From NCBI RefSeq assembly GCF_037975245.1, contig NC_092562.1, forward strand, positions 6,478,501 to 6,542,500: a stretch of DNA of 64,000 bases, written 5' to 3'. The notes beneath the pieces are model-generated. The model made no database searches. It was not told the origin of the DNA and saw nothing but the letters and a program-made list of their open reading frames with translations. Shown one piece after another: positions 53,640-64,000 of the stretch. The stretch comes from Apostichopus japonicus (taxonomy: Eukaryota > Echinodermata > Holothuroidea > Aspidochirotida > Stichopodidae). Within the stretch, counting starts at the first letter, position 1. Each line of letters starts with the position of its first letter. Position numbers and translations under genes: made by a program.

Positions 53640-54080
53640 ATACATGGTAGTTTCACCTCTCAAATTTGAAAAAAAGTGAACTAATTTTGATTTCATAGAC
53701 TAATTTTAGTTTAAAACACAATTTTGGGTTGAAACAGTGTACCACACTAAGATTTCTGTTCATATATGGCACGATTGATATCACATTCCAATACCCATAT
53801 TAAAATAGAACATTCTGATAATATAGTAATCGGCGTAGTTTCACCTCTCAAATTGAAGAAAAAGTAACAATTATTGACTTCAAAGGTTTATCTTAGTTAA
53901 AACCCACAATTTTGAGGACAACAAGAACTGTTTGATGTACCACATGTAGAATTCAGTTTGTAGGGCCCAAATTATAACCATGTCCCTGCTTTTCGAGAGA
54001 ACATACTGATAGCAGAAAGTTTCACCCCTCAAATTTAGGAAAAGGCGACAAATTTCTACTTGAAAGATTACTTTTCCTAA
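53640..54080. repeat. ~183-bp degenerate tandem repeat, three units
   Basis: Each unit begins GTTTCACC(T/C)CTCAAATT, followed by an A-rich GAAAAAGTGA-like run and, further on, GTACCAC. Starts at about 53649, 53833 and 54019. Confidence 0.7.
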
Positions 54081-54331
54081 ACACAAACGTTTTCAAATTG
54101 AAATAGTAAATATGATTGGATGTACCACGTGGTAATTGCATTACCACATTATTATGAATTGCTTCCCCCACACGGAGTTCTAATCGAGTGACCCATGCAC
54201 GCTAACTATGCTTGCAAAGCTTTCTTCAAGTAAAGTTTGTTAAAGGATTCTGTACATTGTTTGAAACGTCACACCATTAAGCTAGTACCGACCAAAACAC
54301 GGCATTGGGAGGGCGTTAACGTGGGCGGGGT

Positions 54332-54359
54332 CAGAGCCGTATACAGAGATACGGCTCTG
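54332..54359. other. Perfect 11-bp stem hairpin
   Basis: CAGAGCCGTAT, loop ACAGAG, ATACGGCTCTG. Sits in a locally GC-rich patch (GTGGGCGGGG ... GGGCGGGGTTAA). Confidence 0.9.
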
Positions 54360-54464
54360 GGCGGGGTTAATTAAAATCCGTTCTGATTGGATAGCGGTGA
54401 GTTTTTAATGTACGGTAGCCGAGAATTACCATTTCAGAGATGCGAAATCAACAGTTCAAGTTTA

Positions 54465-54530
54465 GTTTAGAGACCCAAGGATCAGAAAGCCTTACAGTAG
54501 CTTAATTGAAACCCTATCCGTGTTAGATCG
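54465..54530 (+). repeat. Short shared segment, copy 2
   Basis: Counterpart of 45615-45692 (AGAGACCCAAGGATCAG, AGCTTAATTGAAACCCTATC, CGTGTTAGATC). Confidence 0.6.
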
Positions 54531-54719
54531 TTATCTTAAGTGTTTAAGTAAATACCAGTGTTATGTAATCAAAATGTTGCAGAAAGTTAATCCTAATTTT
54601 TGGCAGTTTTACTGTCATCATATTTTTTATGATAGCCTTGTTATATGTATGAAAGGGAATGAACTATTCAAATACAGGGTTATATGCAATTTTAAACAAG
54701 TCAGTGCTTGTGTATTATA

Positions 54720-57700
54720 GAGTAGGCTACACTTATTTTGGTATGTGTTTTACGAAGAAGGAACTGCAACTGTATCATCCTCGTTGGAGTGAAACTTAAT
54801 AATTGCTAACTGTTTGGATTTTTTTTTCTAAAAATGACATAACAAAGACAATCAATTTGGGAACAAGATTTAGTGATGAGACGATTGTCTATACTCTCAC
54901 GTCCATAGTGTATTTTGAATGGCAATCTCAAAAATTGGGGGGTCGGGAGGTCCAATATATTGTCCGGGGTGGGTCTGATGTTATTGTACACTCCCCCAAC
55001 AGTTTCGGTCACTTCCGGTCACATGACTCTTTTATAAAGTAAAAAACTGAATGTGAACTACTATACTACTTGTAAATCTAATTTTTTAGTTGACTAACCT
55101 AGAGTTAAGGTCGAAAATCGTAACCTTTGATCTTTGACCTCCAAGTTTTTTTTGGGTTCTGAGGGTCAATAAGGCACTAACATATCCAAAGTGGAAGTAT
55201 ATATGATTTCCGGTTCAGGAGTTATATTGGGTCAAAGGTCAAAAGTGTCGTTTTTTCAAAGATATGTTAAAACGCGTAGGAGTGACCGATTTTCACGAAA
55301 CTTGCAACGATGACGTGTGACGTCATAACTTAAGAAACAGTCACGTGAAAAAGTTCGGCGATGAGGTCATCGGTTCAAAGGTCAATCAGAGGTAAAATAT
55401 GAAAGTCCCCCAACAATTCAAATTTCTATAGGAGATAATAATTCGGACCTCCAAAAACGGTCAAAAAGTTTCATTTTGACATAAGGTCATACCAAATCAA
55501 GATGGCGGCCACTCAAAGTTAACCCTAACCCTTGGGTTAGCTAGGATTAGCTGAGGGTTAGCATATTCGACTCCTGTGTGTACACGAAATAATTTTTCGT
55601 GATACAAATTGGTGTCGTGATGTAACTTGATCCGTACTATTACGTGATACCTTTAAACTTGTTTCAAGTCGTTTACTCTGGGAATGAGGGCGCTGTAAAA
55701 AATGTTCTAGGGGTGCGTTTTTGAGAGCGGAGGAATGTGTTATAACCCTGTAACTTACACTGAAGACTTATCACGTTATGATGTACAAAATATGTGCCGT
55801 TTGTTTTTGCCAATTTGTTCTGGCCGGAAGTGACGCCATCATAAGCGTTATTATTAATTTCTACAAAACTAAATCATCAATCACCTCATAAATAGCAGTA
55901 AAATTACTTCTAGACATTGCCAATCGACTCTCTGAGTTTTAATTTTGTTCCTTTACATTTGACAAAATGGCGGCGTAACTTATATATTCATAAAAAAATA
56001 CTATTTTTTTTTTATTAAAAACCAACCAAAGACCGGAAGCAGCTCAAACAGCCTTTACATAATCTCTTATTATCAGTTCTAACTAAATCTTTAATTTAAA
56101 GCAACTTGGCTAAATTATTTTTTCCAGCTGAAAATAGCGCCCCGCCAGACGACGTCATAAATTCGACCTCGCGCAAACTCAATGAAAATATTGTTCCTAA
56201 TAGATTCGGACATGCTGAATCCATTACTGAGGTATGAGTGAAAGGATGTGAAAAAGGCGGTCACTTTGATGTCACGCTACATCGACAGGGGGATCCGATG
56301 GGAACGGGACTTCCGATAATAGAAGACATACACCATTGCGGTGGTGCCCTGAAAAGAACTGCGTAATCGAACCACCCAAGTAACCATGGTAATGCTCCAA
56401 AGTTTAAAAGTCGGCTTTTAACCATATATGATAACAGTATTACCGGTGAAAACACCTATTTTTTTTGGGGGGGGGGGGAGCCTCGGAAACGTATAGGCTA
56501 TACTCCCTTCCCGAGAATTAATGTAACAGTATGAGGTGTCTACAACCAACTGAACCTCTTGTCTACCACATATGAAAAATGCAACTCCGTTAGATACCCT
56601 CAGTGGATAGGAGGGGGTTCCAAAAGAGGTACTTTTTTATAGTTTTCAATACAAAAACACCTATTTTGGGGTGAATAGAAATGATATAGACAAAATACCT
56701 TTCCTGACCAGATAATGACAGGTAATTGGTAAATATCAAAGACATGCGTCTCTTCTACTCCACCTAAAATTGGGAAGTCGATGGGTCTTTCAGATGGGAC
56801 AGGAGGAGGGGTCAAAAAGAGGGGGTTTCCCGAATTTGCACTAAATATAGAATTTAGAACACGTATGTTTACAGGGGTCTTTGGGACCCATACCTACTAA
56901 ACTGAAGCAGATATGGACCTGGGAGCTGCGGATTCGGGCTCCTGGGAATCGATTAATCCCTGTGACGTCGTTTGGGCGAGTATATTTTTTAGCCAATTTT
57001 GACCAAAACTGCAAGGTTTTTTAGGTCAAAAACCCTTTTGTCGCAAAAACGGGCAATGTGTATCTTATCTGGTAGTGCTCGACACGGAGTTTATTTTTGC
57101 ATTAGGACGTGAGGGGCAAAAAACATTGGGGGGGGGGCAGGGACCCAAGTAGGGGTGTCTCCAAAAACGAACAAATTACACCTCATCCGGTACACTTTAA
57201 ATAAAAATCGTAAACGTTTACTTGAAAATGGTTTTAAGTTGCTGCAACCAAAAGTCGGGTTTCCTCAGGTTAATCCATGAGATGTTAACCTTATCTTGGT
57301 AAAACGTTCATCCTGTTTTGCGTGTTTCATCACGAGTTGCTGCAACCGTAAACGGTGTTTTCTCCTTAAAAACGCAAGTGTTTCCTGAAATATTACCACT
57401 TTTGGAGTTACCTTCAACGGATTCAGTTTTAGTCTTCCTAATTATAGAATTTAGAGATCATCTTTCAATTATCTGTTCAGAATACTATTTACACAGTACA
57501 TATATTTGCGTGGAAAATTATGAATATGATGGAATTCTCTGCCTTTCAAGATTAATGTACAGAATAATAACAAAGAATAGTAAGAGCTGTGAGACTGAAA
57601 ATGATTCAAACTTGATTTTAAAGTAAGAAATATTTATTAAAACCCAACAAATAATACCATGCAAAGATAATCAATGAAAATTTAAAAATGTACAGTTAAG

Positions 57701-58230
57701 TATTGTATATGTATCACTAAAGATAACAACACATGAAACAAGCACCTATATGTGGAAAAGGGTGGGCTGCTTTTACAAGTGAAACTTAGAGAGTGAGTTT
57801 GAAACTGACAAAATTGGTCTCCAATACTTTTGTCCTTATTTTAACTCCGACCACCTTTAGCTCTAACACCCATCTTATATACATGACTGAGTAAAATCGT
57901 TCTAATGACATCATTTCATGCCTTGGCAGTGTCAGAATGAAGGGACTGTTAGCATTACACCCCTCACCCATAAAGAAAAAAAAAACGAATTCAAACAAGT
58001 TAAACATAATCAACTACAAATTATAAAGATAAGAAGAGATAAATCAATTTCAATTTAATAATATACAAACATTTACGTCTAGTACTATATAAAATAAAAA
58101 TACAGCATGAAAAATCTCTCAAAATGCGGTGTAGGATGCGGTGACCATACAATCAAGAATTCAAAAGAGCTTCTCGATATATAACATTGATTCATATCAG
58201 GTCACCTTATTACAACCAAATCTCCCATCT
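54720..58230. other. Repeat-like intergenic sequence, no gene seen
   Basis: Contains short fragments typical of dispersed repeats (GGTCAAAGGTCAAAAGTG, CACGTGAAAAAGTTCGGCGA, CCTAACCCTTGGGTTAG) and several G or C runs. ORFs of 60-100 codons here have no recognisable domain. Confidence 0.45.
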
Positions 58231-58239
58231 AAACACCTA

Positions 58240-58620
58240 CAATAGCACGTCATGCCTAACCAACAATTTTTTTCTTATTTACCCAAGGCTACATATAAAC
58301 AAACACTATCATTTGAAGCAAGAACAAACAATCAATTACAATTAAAACATTCACAAAGATTATATGTTAAGCATTATTTAATTAATAAACAAAATGAAAA
58401 GCTGAAAAAATGACAATACCACCGAAAACCTTTTAAATACCACCTGTCTACTCGCAACAATTTTCCTAATTTAACCAAGCTTACACCTTCTCCCCATAGA
58501 CAAAATAGGTGTTTACAACAAGTGTCATATGAATCAAGAACAAGCAATCAATAACAATTTAAAAATATATACAAATATTATATGTCACCATTATTTGAAA
58601 TAATTAATCGCAACACCACA
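58240..58620. repeat. ~210-bp degenerate tandem duplication
   Basis: Two diverged units sharing CAACAATTTT, ACCAAGCTTACA or a near match, ATCAAGAACAAGCAATCAAT and ATATTATATGT...CATTATTT. Confidence 0.6.
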
Positions 58621-59214
58621 TAGCATCCCATGTGTACTGTCAGTCGACAAGCAACGATTTTCCTAGTGATCCAACATCTCTATCATATATTATTTCAAAT
58701 AGCTGGGGGCAACCTGATGAATGACCACAGTTTTTTCTTTTCTCACAGTTCATTATATGATAACTTTGCAATTAAAGGGCTTTTCCCCTGGAGGAATATA
58801 TTTCAACAAAATACAAATTTGCTACCCTCTCACCCCCTCAAAAAATGTTTTAAAATTTCATTTTTCAATGCATTACTTTTTTATCAGTCACTCCCAACCT
58901 AATGAACAATGCTGAATCTACACCAGGCCTAGCAAAGAATTCCAAAACTTTAAAAAAAACTTTCTTTGAAGAAAAACATGCAGTTAGATTGTGCTTCCAA
59001 GCTTTTGTATAGTCACTTTTACATGCTAATTCTCTTTCCTGCTATCGTATAGTAGCTGTGCTGGATTTGCTTAATGTTGCATGTTCATGTGAGACCGCTT
59101 GGGAAAATTTTGGCTGAAAATGCCTCCCAGATCGCGGGATATGGCACTTCCCAGGAATGGAAGTTGCATCTTAGCATTTCTCTTTTGAATATACTAGCGA
59201 TATCATAAAAACAT

Positions 59215-59290
59215 TAAAAAAAAAAAAAATGCTCAAGGAGGGGGGGGCGGCTGCCCCGTTCGCCCCCCCTTGGCTTCGCGCCTGGTTGTC
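59215..59290. mobile_element. Fragment of a dispersed element with G/C-run terminus
   Basis: On the - strand: CAGGCGCGAAGCCAAGGGGG, GGCGAACGGGGCAGCCGCCC and a C run then poly-T. This is a recurrent terminal theme of DNA transposons in marine invertebrates. It interrupts the companion-gene frame directly after FEITD. Confidence 0.45.
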
Positions 59291-59606
59291 AGTGATTTCA
59301 AAAATCTCTTTTTGTACATATGTAAATGTACAGTTACATGATCTCGGGTATTCAATATTTACACAATAAAACATACTACTGAGATGAATGAGACTGTCCA
59401 CAGAATCACCTTCCTTGACCACTTTGGAACTCAGCAGCAATGGCACATGTACTTTCACTGATTAGAATTTTTGGGGTTGACACTGACTCTGCAATCTTTT
59501 GAAATTCGTTTGAAGTCTGAAATGAATAAAAACAATACATACATACAAAATGTCATAATGCAACAGGTTTATAATGACAGGATAAGACATGTCTTTCTCT
59601 TTGCAG

Positions 59607-59694
59607 TGCATTACATTTGATCCATGCGTGGACAATTGTCCTAACCCATACCCTATATGTGCGCATCCCTATATGACTCATTGGTGCTTCTATG
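59607..59694 (+). CDS. Isolated Cys-rich exon, + strand, unknown gene
   Basis: Acceptor TCTTTCTCTTTGCAG and donor TATG|GTAAGT, both near-consensus. 29 open codons read CITFDPCVDNCPNPYPICAH, then PYMTHWCFY, with five cysteines. It looks like part of a small extracellular disulfide-rich repeat. No partner exon was found nearby. It sits inside an intron of the - strand companion gene, about 90 bp from that gene's exon. Could also be chance. Confidence 0.35.
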
Positions 59695-60947
59695 GTAAGT
59701 TTTACCCATAGTAATGATATATACAACCAACTAAACTTTAATCATAAAATGGGATGTTGTTCTTGTTGTCATGCTGGAAGACTATTAATAAAGAATACAC
59801 AAGAAAGGTTATGATTTACACACAAACACTTTAAGTCCTTGAGGAGTTGACTACAATGGATGCAATAAGTATATTGTAATCTTTGATAACAACAGGAGCA
59901 ACACATTGGCTACAGTTGCAAAACATAAATCTCATAAATATTACTTGCTAACTCATCTCGCTGTAAGGAATAAGATGAGAGACAAAATCCCTTCTGTAAA
60001 GATTCAGTTTGCTTTGCTTTGATAATTGCTAATGGCAATTTGAGTAGGCCTGCTCTTAATAGGTGGCAGAGACCATCTGCAGACCACTGGAACAGCACAA
60101 CAAGTGGCAGCCTAATCAAAATTAACATAGCTGGGCTTTCCACCAATCAGCGTTGAAGTCTTCAACGATCAATAGATTCACAATACATTGGGATATTAAA
60201 TATAAACTAAATAAGATAATTAAATAAAGATGATCACTTAAGTGAGTAATATTGAGCTAACATCACTACAAGATAGATTGTTACCTCAAATGATCAAATG
60301 ACATCTACTACAATACTGTACATGTGTTCAAGTTATATACACTTTTGTATAATCTGGTATATTTTTTCAGCCCTGCTGACAAAGAACACTGTACATGTAC
60401 CCTATACATATCATCAGATGCACAAAGTTGACACTGGCGTAAAGCCTATATGCTTAGGTTTGAGATACTTCAAAGATTTCATGTTGAAAACTGTTAAATG
60501 CAATAAGACTAAACATGCCCTAAAATGAACCTGTAAATTAAATTCTGCATCCATTAATGCATCATACTTGATTTCACCTATAACTACAAGCATGACATGA
60601 CACTTGACATGACACACGTTAGAGGCAGGTTCTGTAGAAAGTGGTGGGTGGCCAAAAGAGCACCGAAGACTTGCCTGTTATCTATGTCCTGTGAGTCTTC
60701 TGCCAGAATTTTGAAACTAAAGAAGCCCATTTTATATGCAATTTCCTGGATACTGACTCATAATCATAATCAGGATAATGAAATTTTGAGCATTTTCATC
60801 AGCATGTGAAGGTGGAAGGGGCTTCGGATGATTAATCACACCCTGAATCTACACCTGCATAAGATATGCTATTTTACTCAGAACATGAAAACAGGTGATA
60901 CCAAACATGCCAAGATCACAAATATTCTTTTCAAACTTTGATCTTAC

Positions 60948-61059
60948 ATTTGTGAAGGAAACAAAGTCTTCTTCATTTTCCCGTAGCAGCAATGGTAGCA
61001 ACTGTAATCCTGCTTTATTCTGTTCCTCTCTTCTGTCTACCTCAGAGCTTCTAATATTC
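60948..61059 (-). CDS. Companion gene, best-preserved exon
   Basis: 37 codons plus one base, acceptor TTATTCCAG|G, donor AAT|GTAAGA. Reads RNIRSSEVDRREEQNKAGLQ, then LLPLLLRENEEDFVSFTN. Phase matches the exon on each side. Confidence 0.5.
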
Positions 61060-62046
61060 CTGGAATAATAACAATGGTGAAGAACACAATATGATAGTTT
61101 GCATCATGCATAGATTAACGTTTGATACACGATTCATGATTTTAAGAAGGGTAAAAAATGTCATAAGTACACGCAATGAACAGAGCAACAGGTCGGCCCA
61201 CGAAATAAAGAAATGTGGTCTTTGCGTTTGAAACGTTTTGGATTTCCTCAATCGCAACAAAACAAAAACATTTTTGCACCCTTAGGGGACTAATATTTTA
61301 TATAAGGGATAATAGGTTTTTGAAAGGTACTAGATCTGTTTGTGATTTAAAAGATAAAAATGAACACAAAAGAACACTCTATTACGCATTCCTATTTATT
61401 TACCTTTGAACGATTTCTTGGGGTCTGTGGGGGAATAGTCTGTCCATACTGGAGTGGGGATCGTTGGGAGCGTAAAGCTTTTGAAGGGGGCATAAGGCTA
61501 AACACCCAAGCCTCCTAGTAGGTCTAGAACACTGGTAGAGATTTAAACTGACTGAAATTAAAGTTGAAGACTTACCTGTCACACCTGTGTAGAATTTCTT
61601 TGATCTTGTCATGTTTATTACCATTCTTGACACTCTTGAGGTAGCATCTTCCCAGTAAGGTGATACTTTTGGCCAATCTAGGAAACTTTGGTTCCAAGCT
61701 CAAGGTCAACCCATGACTTAAAATCCTCATCAAAGTACTGGAAAAAATGTTTCTTCTGATGAAAATGGAACACTCATCATTATGCAGAGAGTATTGTATA
61801 ATGACTCAGAGAACAGTGTATCTTCATTTTCTAGTTCAATTACTTTCCTAGAATGACCATACTCAACAAGAATTTTCATGGTGGTGGGTGATGTTAAAGT
61901 GGTGATAGTTTTAGCTCCAACACCTGTTTTGGGAAACAAAATAAAACACCAAATTTTGAAATATACCTTGGCAAACTGACACCTCATGAAATACCAGCAG
62001 AAAGTCAATTCTTGAACAAATTTCTCTAGTCAGATTTTACTTTGAT

Positions 62047-62778
62047 TTACTCCAAGCATATTCTATGTTTTAGGACCACAAAACACTGGCCAAAAACATT
62101 GTAAATGCTTAAAGGATAAAAATCTTTCAGATCTTCTATTCCTACAAAGCACAAACCTTTCCTTTGTACCAGTTTTTGAATATGTTGGACTGCATACTTT
62201 TCAACAATTAACCACATATCTTCTCCTATTGCCAGCAACACCCTGATTAGACCAATGTCAAATCGTTCTTGTTGTCTCCATTCATAACAACTGCCATATG
62301 CTTGATAGTCAACACCACTAATCTTAATAGACTGACAAATTTCAAAGTCATCAACCTTTATATCTTGTATTGATACCCATTGAGTGATATCCTTTTCTAA
62401 GCAGCAATTTTTGGAAGCTACTTTGATTTCAAGTTCTGGCTTTAAGAAATTTTCAGCAAACAGATAACATGCCTGCTTCATTTGAACTCTGCTTGCAACT
62501 GTTAAGCAAATATTTTTAAAATTCTTGGAAATAGTGGCATACGATTTCAGCTCTTGGTGCTTTGCTTCAAACCGCATACACCAGATTGCTTTTAATTGGC
62601 CGGTCAGCATAATGCAAAAGGTAGTGTTGCTTTGGCTTTAACCTTTCCTCTGGGAATAACTCCTTAAAAAGTAAGAAGTGATCAGCTATTGTACTATCTA
62701 GTACTGCTAGCATTTCAACAGAAATAACTGGAGCAAAGGCCAAATCAACTATATCTTTTAGAATTAATGCCAAAATTA
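62047..62778 (-). pseudogene. Truncated, frameshifted transposase-like C-terminus
   Basis: Frame 1 (62773-62567) reads LKDIVDLAFAPVISVEMLAV, FKELFPEERLKPKQHYLLHY. Frame 2 (62610-62047) continues QLKAIWCMRFEAKHQELKSY, then ISKNFKNICLTVASRVQMKQ and a 120-residue end to a stop. 'FP...L.PK.HYL.HYP....GPL...W.MRFEAKH..FK......NFKN...TLA.R.Q' is a common animal transposase-type signature that I associate with CMC/EnSpm-like elements. The frame shift falls inside HYLLHYA/D. The 5' side is cut at a G run (62780-62798), so the N-terminal and catalytic part is missing. Confidence 0.6.
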
Positions 62779-63149
62779 GTGGGGGGGGGGGGGGGGAGGT
62801 GGAAAAAGCTTTAAAGAAAACACAATTTGTTCGTCATGTGGCATATGCCCCTGAAATGGATTCAACATTTCAATCTCATGAAATATGTAACTGCTTCGCT
62901 GCAAAAAGGTTTAGGTTGCCTGCTGTATCAATGCTATGGTACAATCTAGCAGTAGGCCTAGTAATATTTGAAGGTTCGTCAATTATGAAGCCTTTACTAT
63001 ATTAACTATAGTAAAAGTATTAGTAGGCTACTAGAGTACTCAGTAGTACTAGGCCAGGCAGTACTATTATCTTCGACTTTAGGCCTATGCCACTTTAAGT
63101 TAGCTATTTTAGTTCAGATGATACGGCATGAGTATTTTGGTTACTTACA

Positions 63150-63300
63150 ACAGAAATCGGGCGATTTTTACCAATAAGGCACACTGTTTTACGCTGTTGT
63201 GTGATCACGGTACAATCGTTCGAAGAAGCCGCCGTAAAAATAATACCCCAGTTGCGCAAGTACAGTGAGGTCCATGCTTGGTTACGCCCATTCGATGGTT
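63150..63300 (-). promoter_or_regulatory. Possible promoter and 5' UTR exon of the transposon companion gene
   Basis: - strand donor TCTGTT|GTAAGT at 63150. The upstream sequence has a TGACGTAACCATCG near-CRE at about 63300 and is less AT-rich. The first good ATG downstream is at 61879 in the next exon, so this would be untranslated. Confidence 0.3.
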
Positions 63301-63309
63301 ACGTCACAG

Positions 63310-64000
63310 CTTTCTACGTGTACGTCACTTGTCATGTAGTATCATGCAATACCGTACTTCTCGAGGCAATGCAACTTGCCACATTATAACTTGTCTTGAG
63401 AGATGAAAAAAACTTGAGGTCTTGGTGTTAGAAGTACGGTACTCATTAATATTCATAATAATCAAGTAGGGCCCAACCAGGTGGGACAATTTCCTAATGC
63501 TAATACCTCTCTAAACTGTCCTACCATGCTTCAAAGCACTCGTATTGACAGTACAAACAGTTCCTAGCCTTTATCTGATGGATACATGATATTCATACTG
63601 CTCATACTTACACTATACGAGTGTTCTGAAGTACGGTACAGAAACTATTGTCCCAACTGGGTGGGTGTATGGTCAAATGAGAACATGGACATTTTATACA
63701 TCCTCACTGAAGCTTTTAATAGACTGTCAAGATGCAGATAGACAAGCTTGTTCATTAAAATCAGTAGATATGTACGTAGACAACAAAAATATATTTCATA
63801 AGCAGATGACTTCATGACTTTTCTTCGAACTTCCAAACAAAAAGTGGCGCCCTTTTATAATTTCGTTTGGATTCTAAGAAAGAGTGTCGTGTGACGTTTA
63901 GTCAGACTGCGGTTTAAAATGTTATTTTTGTTCAGACGGATAACGTAAGCGACTCGATTAGCAAGAATTCAACCGTCTGATGGAACATTAAACGAATCGG
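63310..64000. other. No gene seen
   Basis: Only chance ORFs; a repeated 'CCCAA(C)CAGGTGGGACAAT'-like word occurs once on each strand (63473 and 63645). Confidence 0.4.

Larger units (their letters stand above)
59288..61923 (-). pseudogene. Transposon-associated companion gene, multi-exon, frames broken
   Basis: - strand exons: 61923-61576 (acceptor CCCAAAACAG; ATG 61879 in ACCACCATGA context; donor ACAG|GTAAGT), 61059-60948 (phase matches; donor AAT|GTAAGA) and 59516-about 59288 (acceptor ATTCATTTCAG). Protein pieces: MKILVEYGHSRKVIELENED, then QYFDEDFKSWVDLELGTKVS in a second frame, KHDKIKEILHRCD in a third, NKAGLQLLPLLLRENEEDF, TPKILISES, and, after another shift, FYCVNIEYPRSCNCTFTYVQ and KEIFEI. 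These match, in order, a large family of uncharacterised invertebrate proteins usually found as the second gene of an autonomous DNA transposon or in its host-domesticated form (from memory; not checked). Splice sites are good but at least two frame changes occur, so it is decayed or the assembly has indels. Confidence 0.55.

Noticed and set aside
57318-57626. 102-codon + strand ORF
   Set aside because: Starts without an ATG, no splice context and no recognisable domain.
62799-63005. 68-codon + strand ORF after the G run
   Set aside because: Antisense to the direction of the truncated transposase and without any domain or splice context.
1-64000. Prokaryotic defence, phage or secretion system
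   Set aside because: Spliced genes, SINEs, LINEs and MITEs show this is animal chromosomal DNA; no bacterial gene clusters are present.

Overview
The window is animal nuclear DNA. It is AT-rich, has short exons with GT/AG introns of 0.5-5 kb, and is full of LINE, SINE, MITE and tandem-repeat debris. Nothing prokaryotic is present: no operons, no ribosome binding sites, no CRISPR. Gene content and repeat types (a tRNA-headed SINE, CR1/L2-like LINE ends, Penelope-like hammerhead remnants, a P2X7-tail-like fragment, frequent TAGGCCTA words) suggest a marine invertebrate deuterostome, perhaps an echinoderm. That placement is inference.

Two genes were rebuilt exon by exon with continuous phase. 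(1) A DNAJC14-like gene on the + strand (about 1.16-12.89 kb) has ten recognisable coding exons: membrane segments, a J domain with HPD, a Jiv90-like Cys/His region and a basic tail. It includes a 21-nt microexon. From the best in-window ATG it encodes 417 aa, but the N-terminus may lie upstream. (2) A complete PLP-dependent L-threonine/serine dehydratase with a C-terminal ACT domain lies on the - strand (35.26-20.45 kb, plus a 5' UTR exon near 36.9 kb). Its twelve coding exons give 484 aa.

The most unusual structure is in the dehydratase gene. Exon 4, which carries the PLP-lysine motif, has been amplified with its own 5' splice site into a 52-bp tandem array of 14 extra copies in the next intron (32.32-33.06 kb). 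Fragments resembling exon 7 are also scattered in the intron before exon 7 (29.4-29.8 kb). The rest of both genes' introns hold satellites, SINE and LINE pieces and MITEs.

From 37 to 54 kb there is no confident gene. This stretch holds two MULE-like non-autonomous elements, each with 10-11 bp target-site duplications (38.56-39.15 and 39.48-40.46 kb), TTAA-bounded MITEs (43.72-44.06 and 52.30-52.92 kb; a sister of the first lies at 26.01-26.38 kb in a dehydratase intron), a tRNA-derived SINE (49.78 kb) and a weak spliced locus (about 45.1-51.7 kb).

From 59.2 to 63.2 kb on the - strand lies a broken transposon-associated locus: a truncated transposase-like C-terminus plus a multi-exon companion gene with good splice sites but frame breaks. 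An isolated, well-spliced Cys-rich exon on the + strand (59,607-59,694) sits inside one of its introns.
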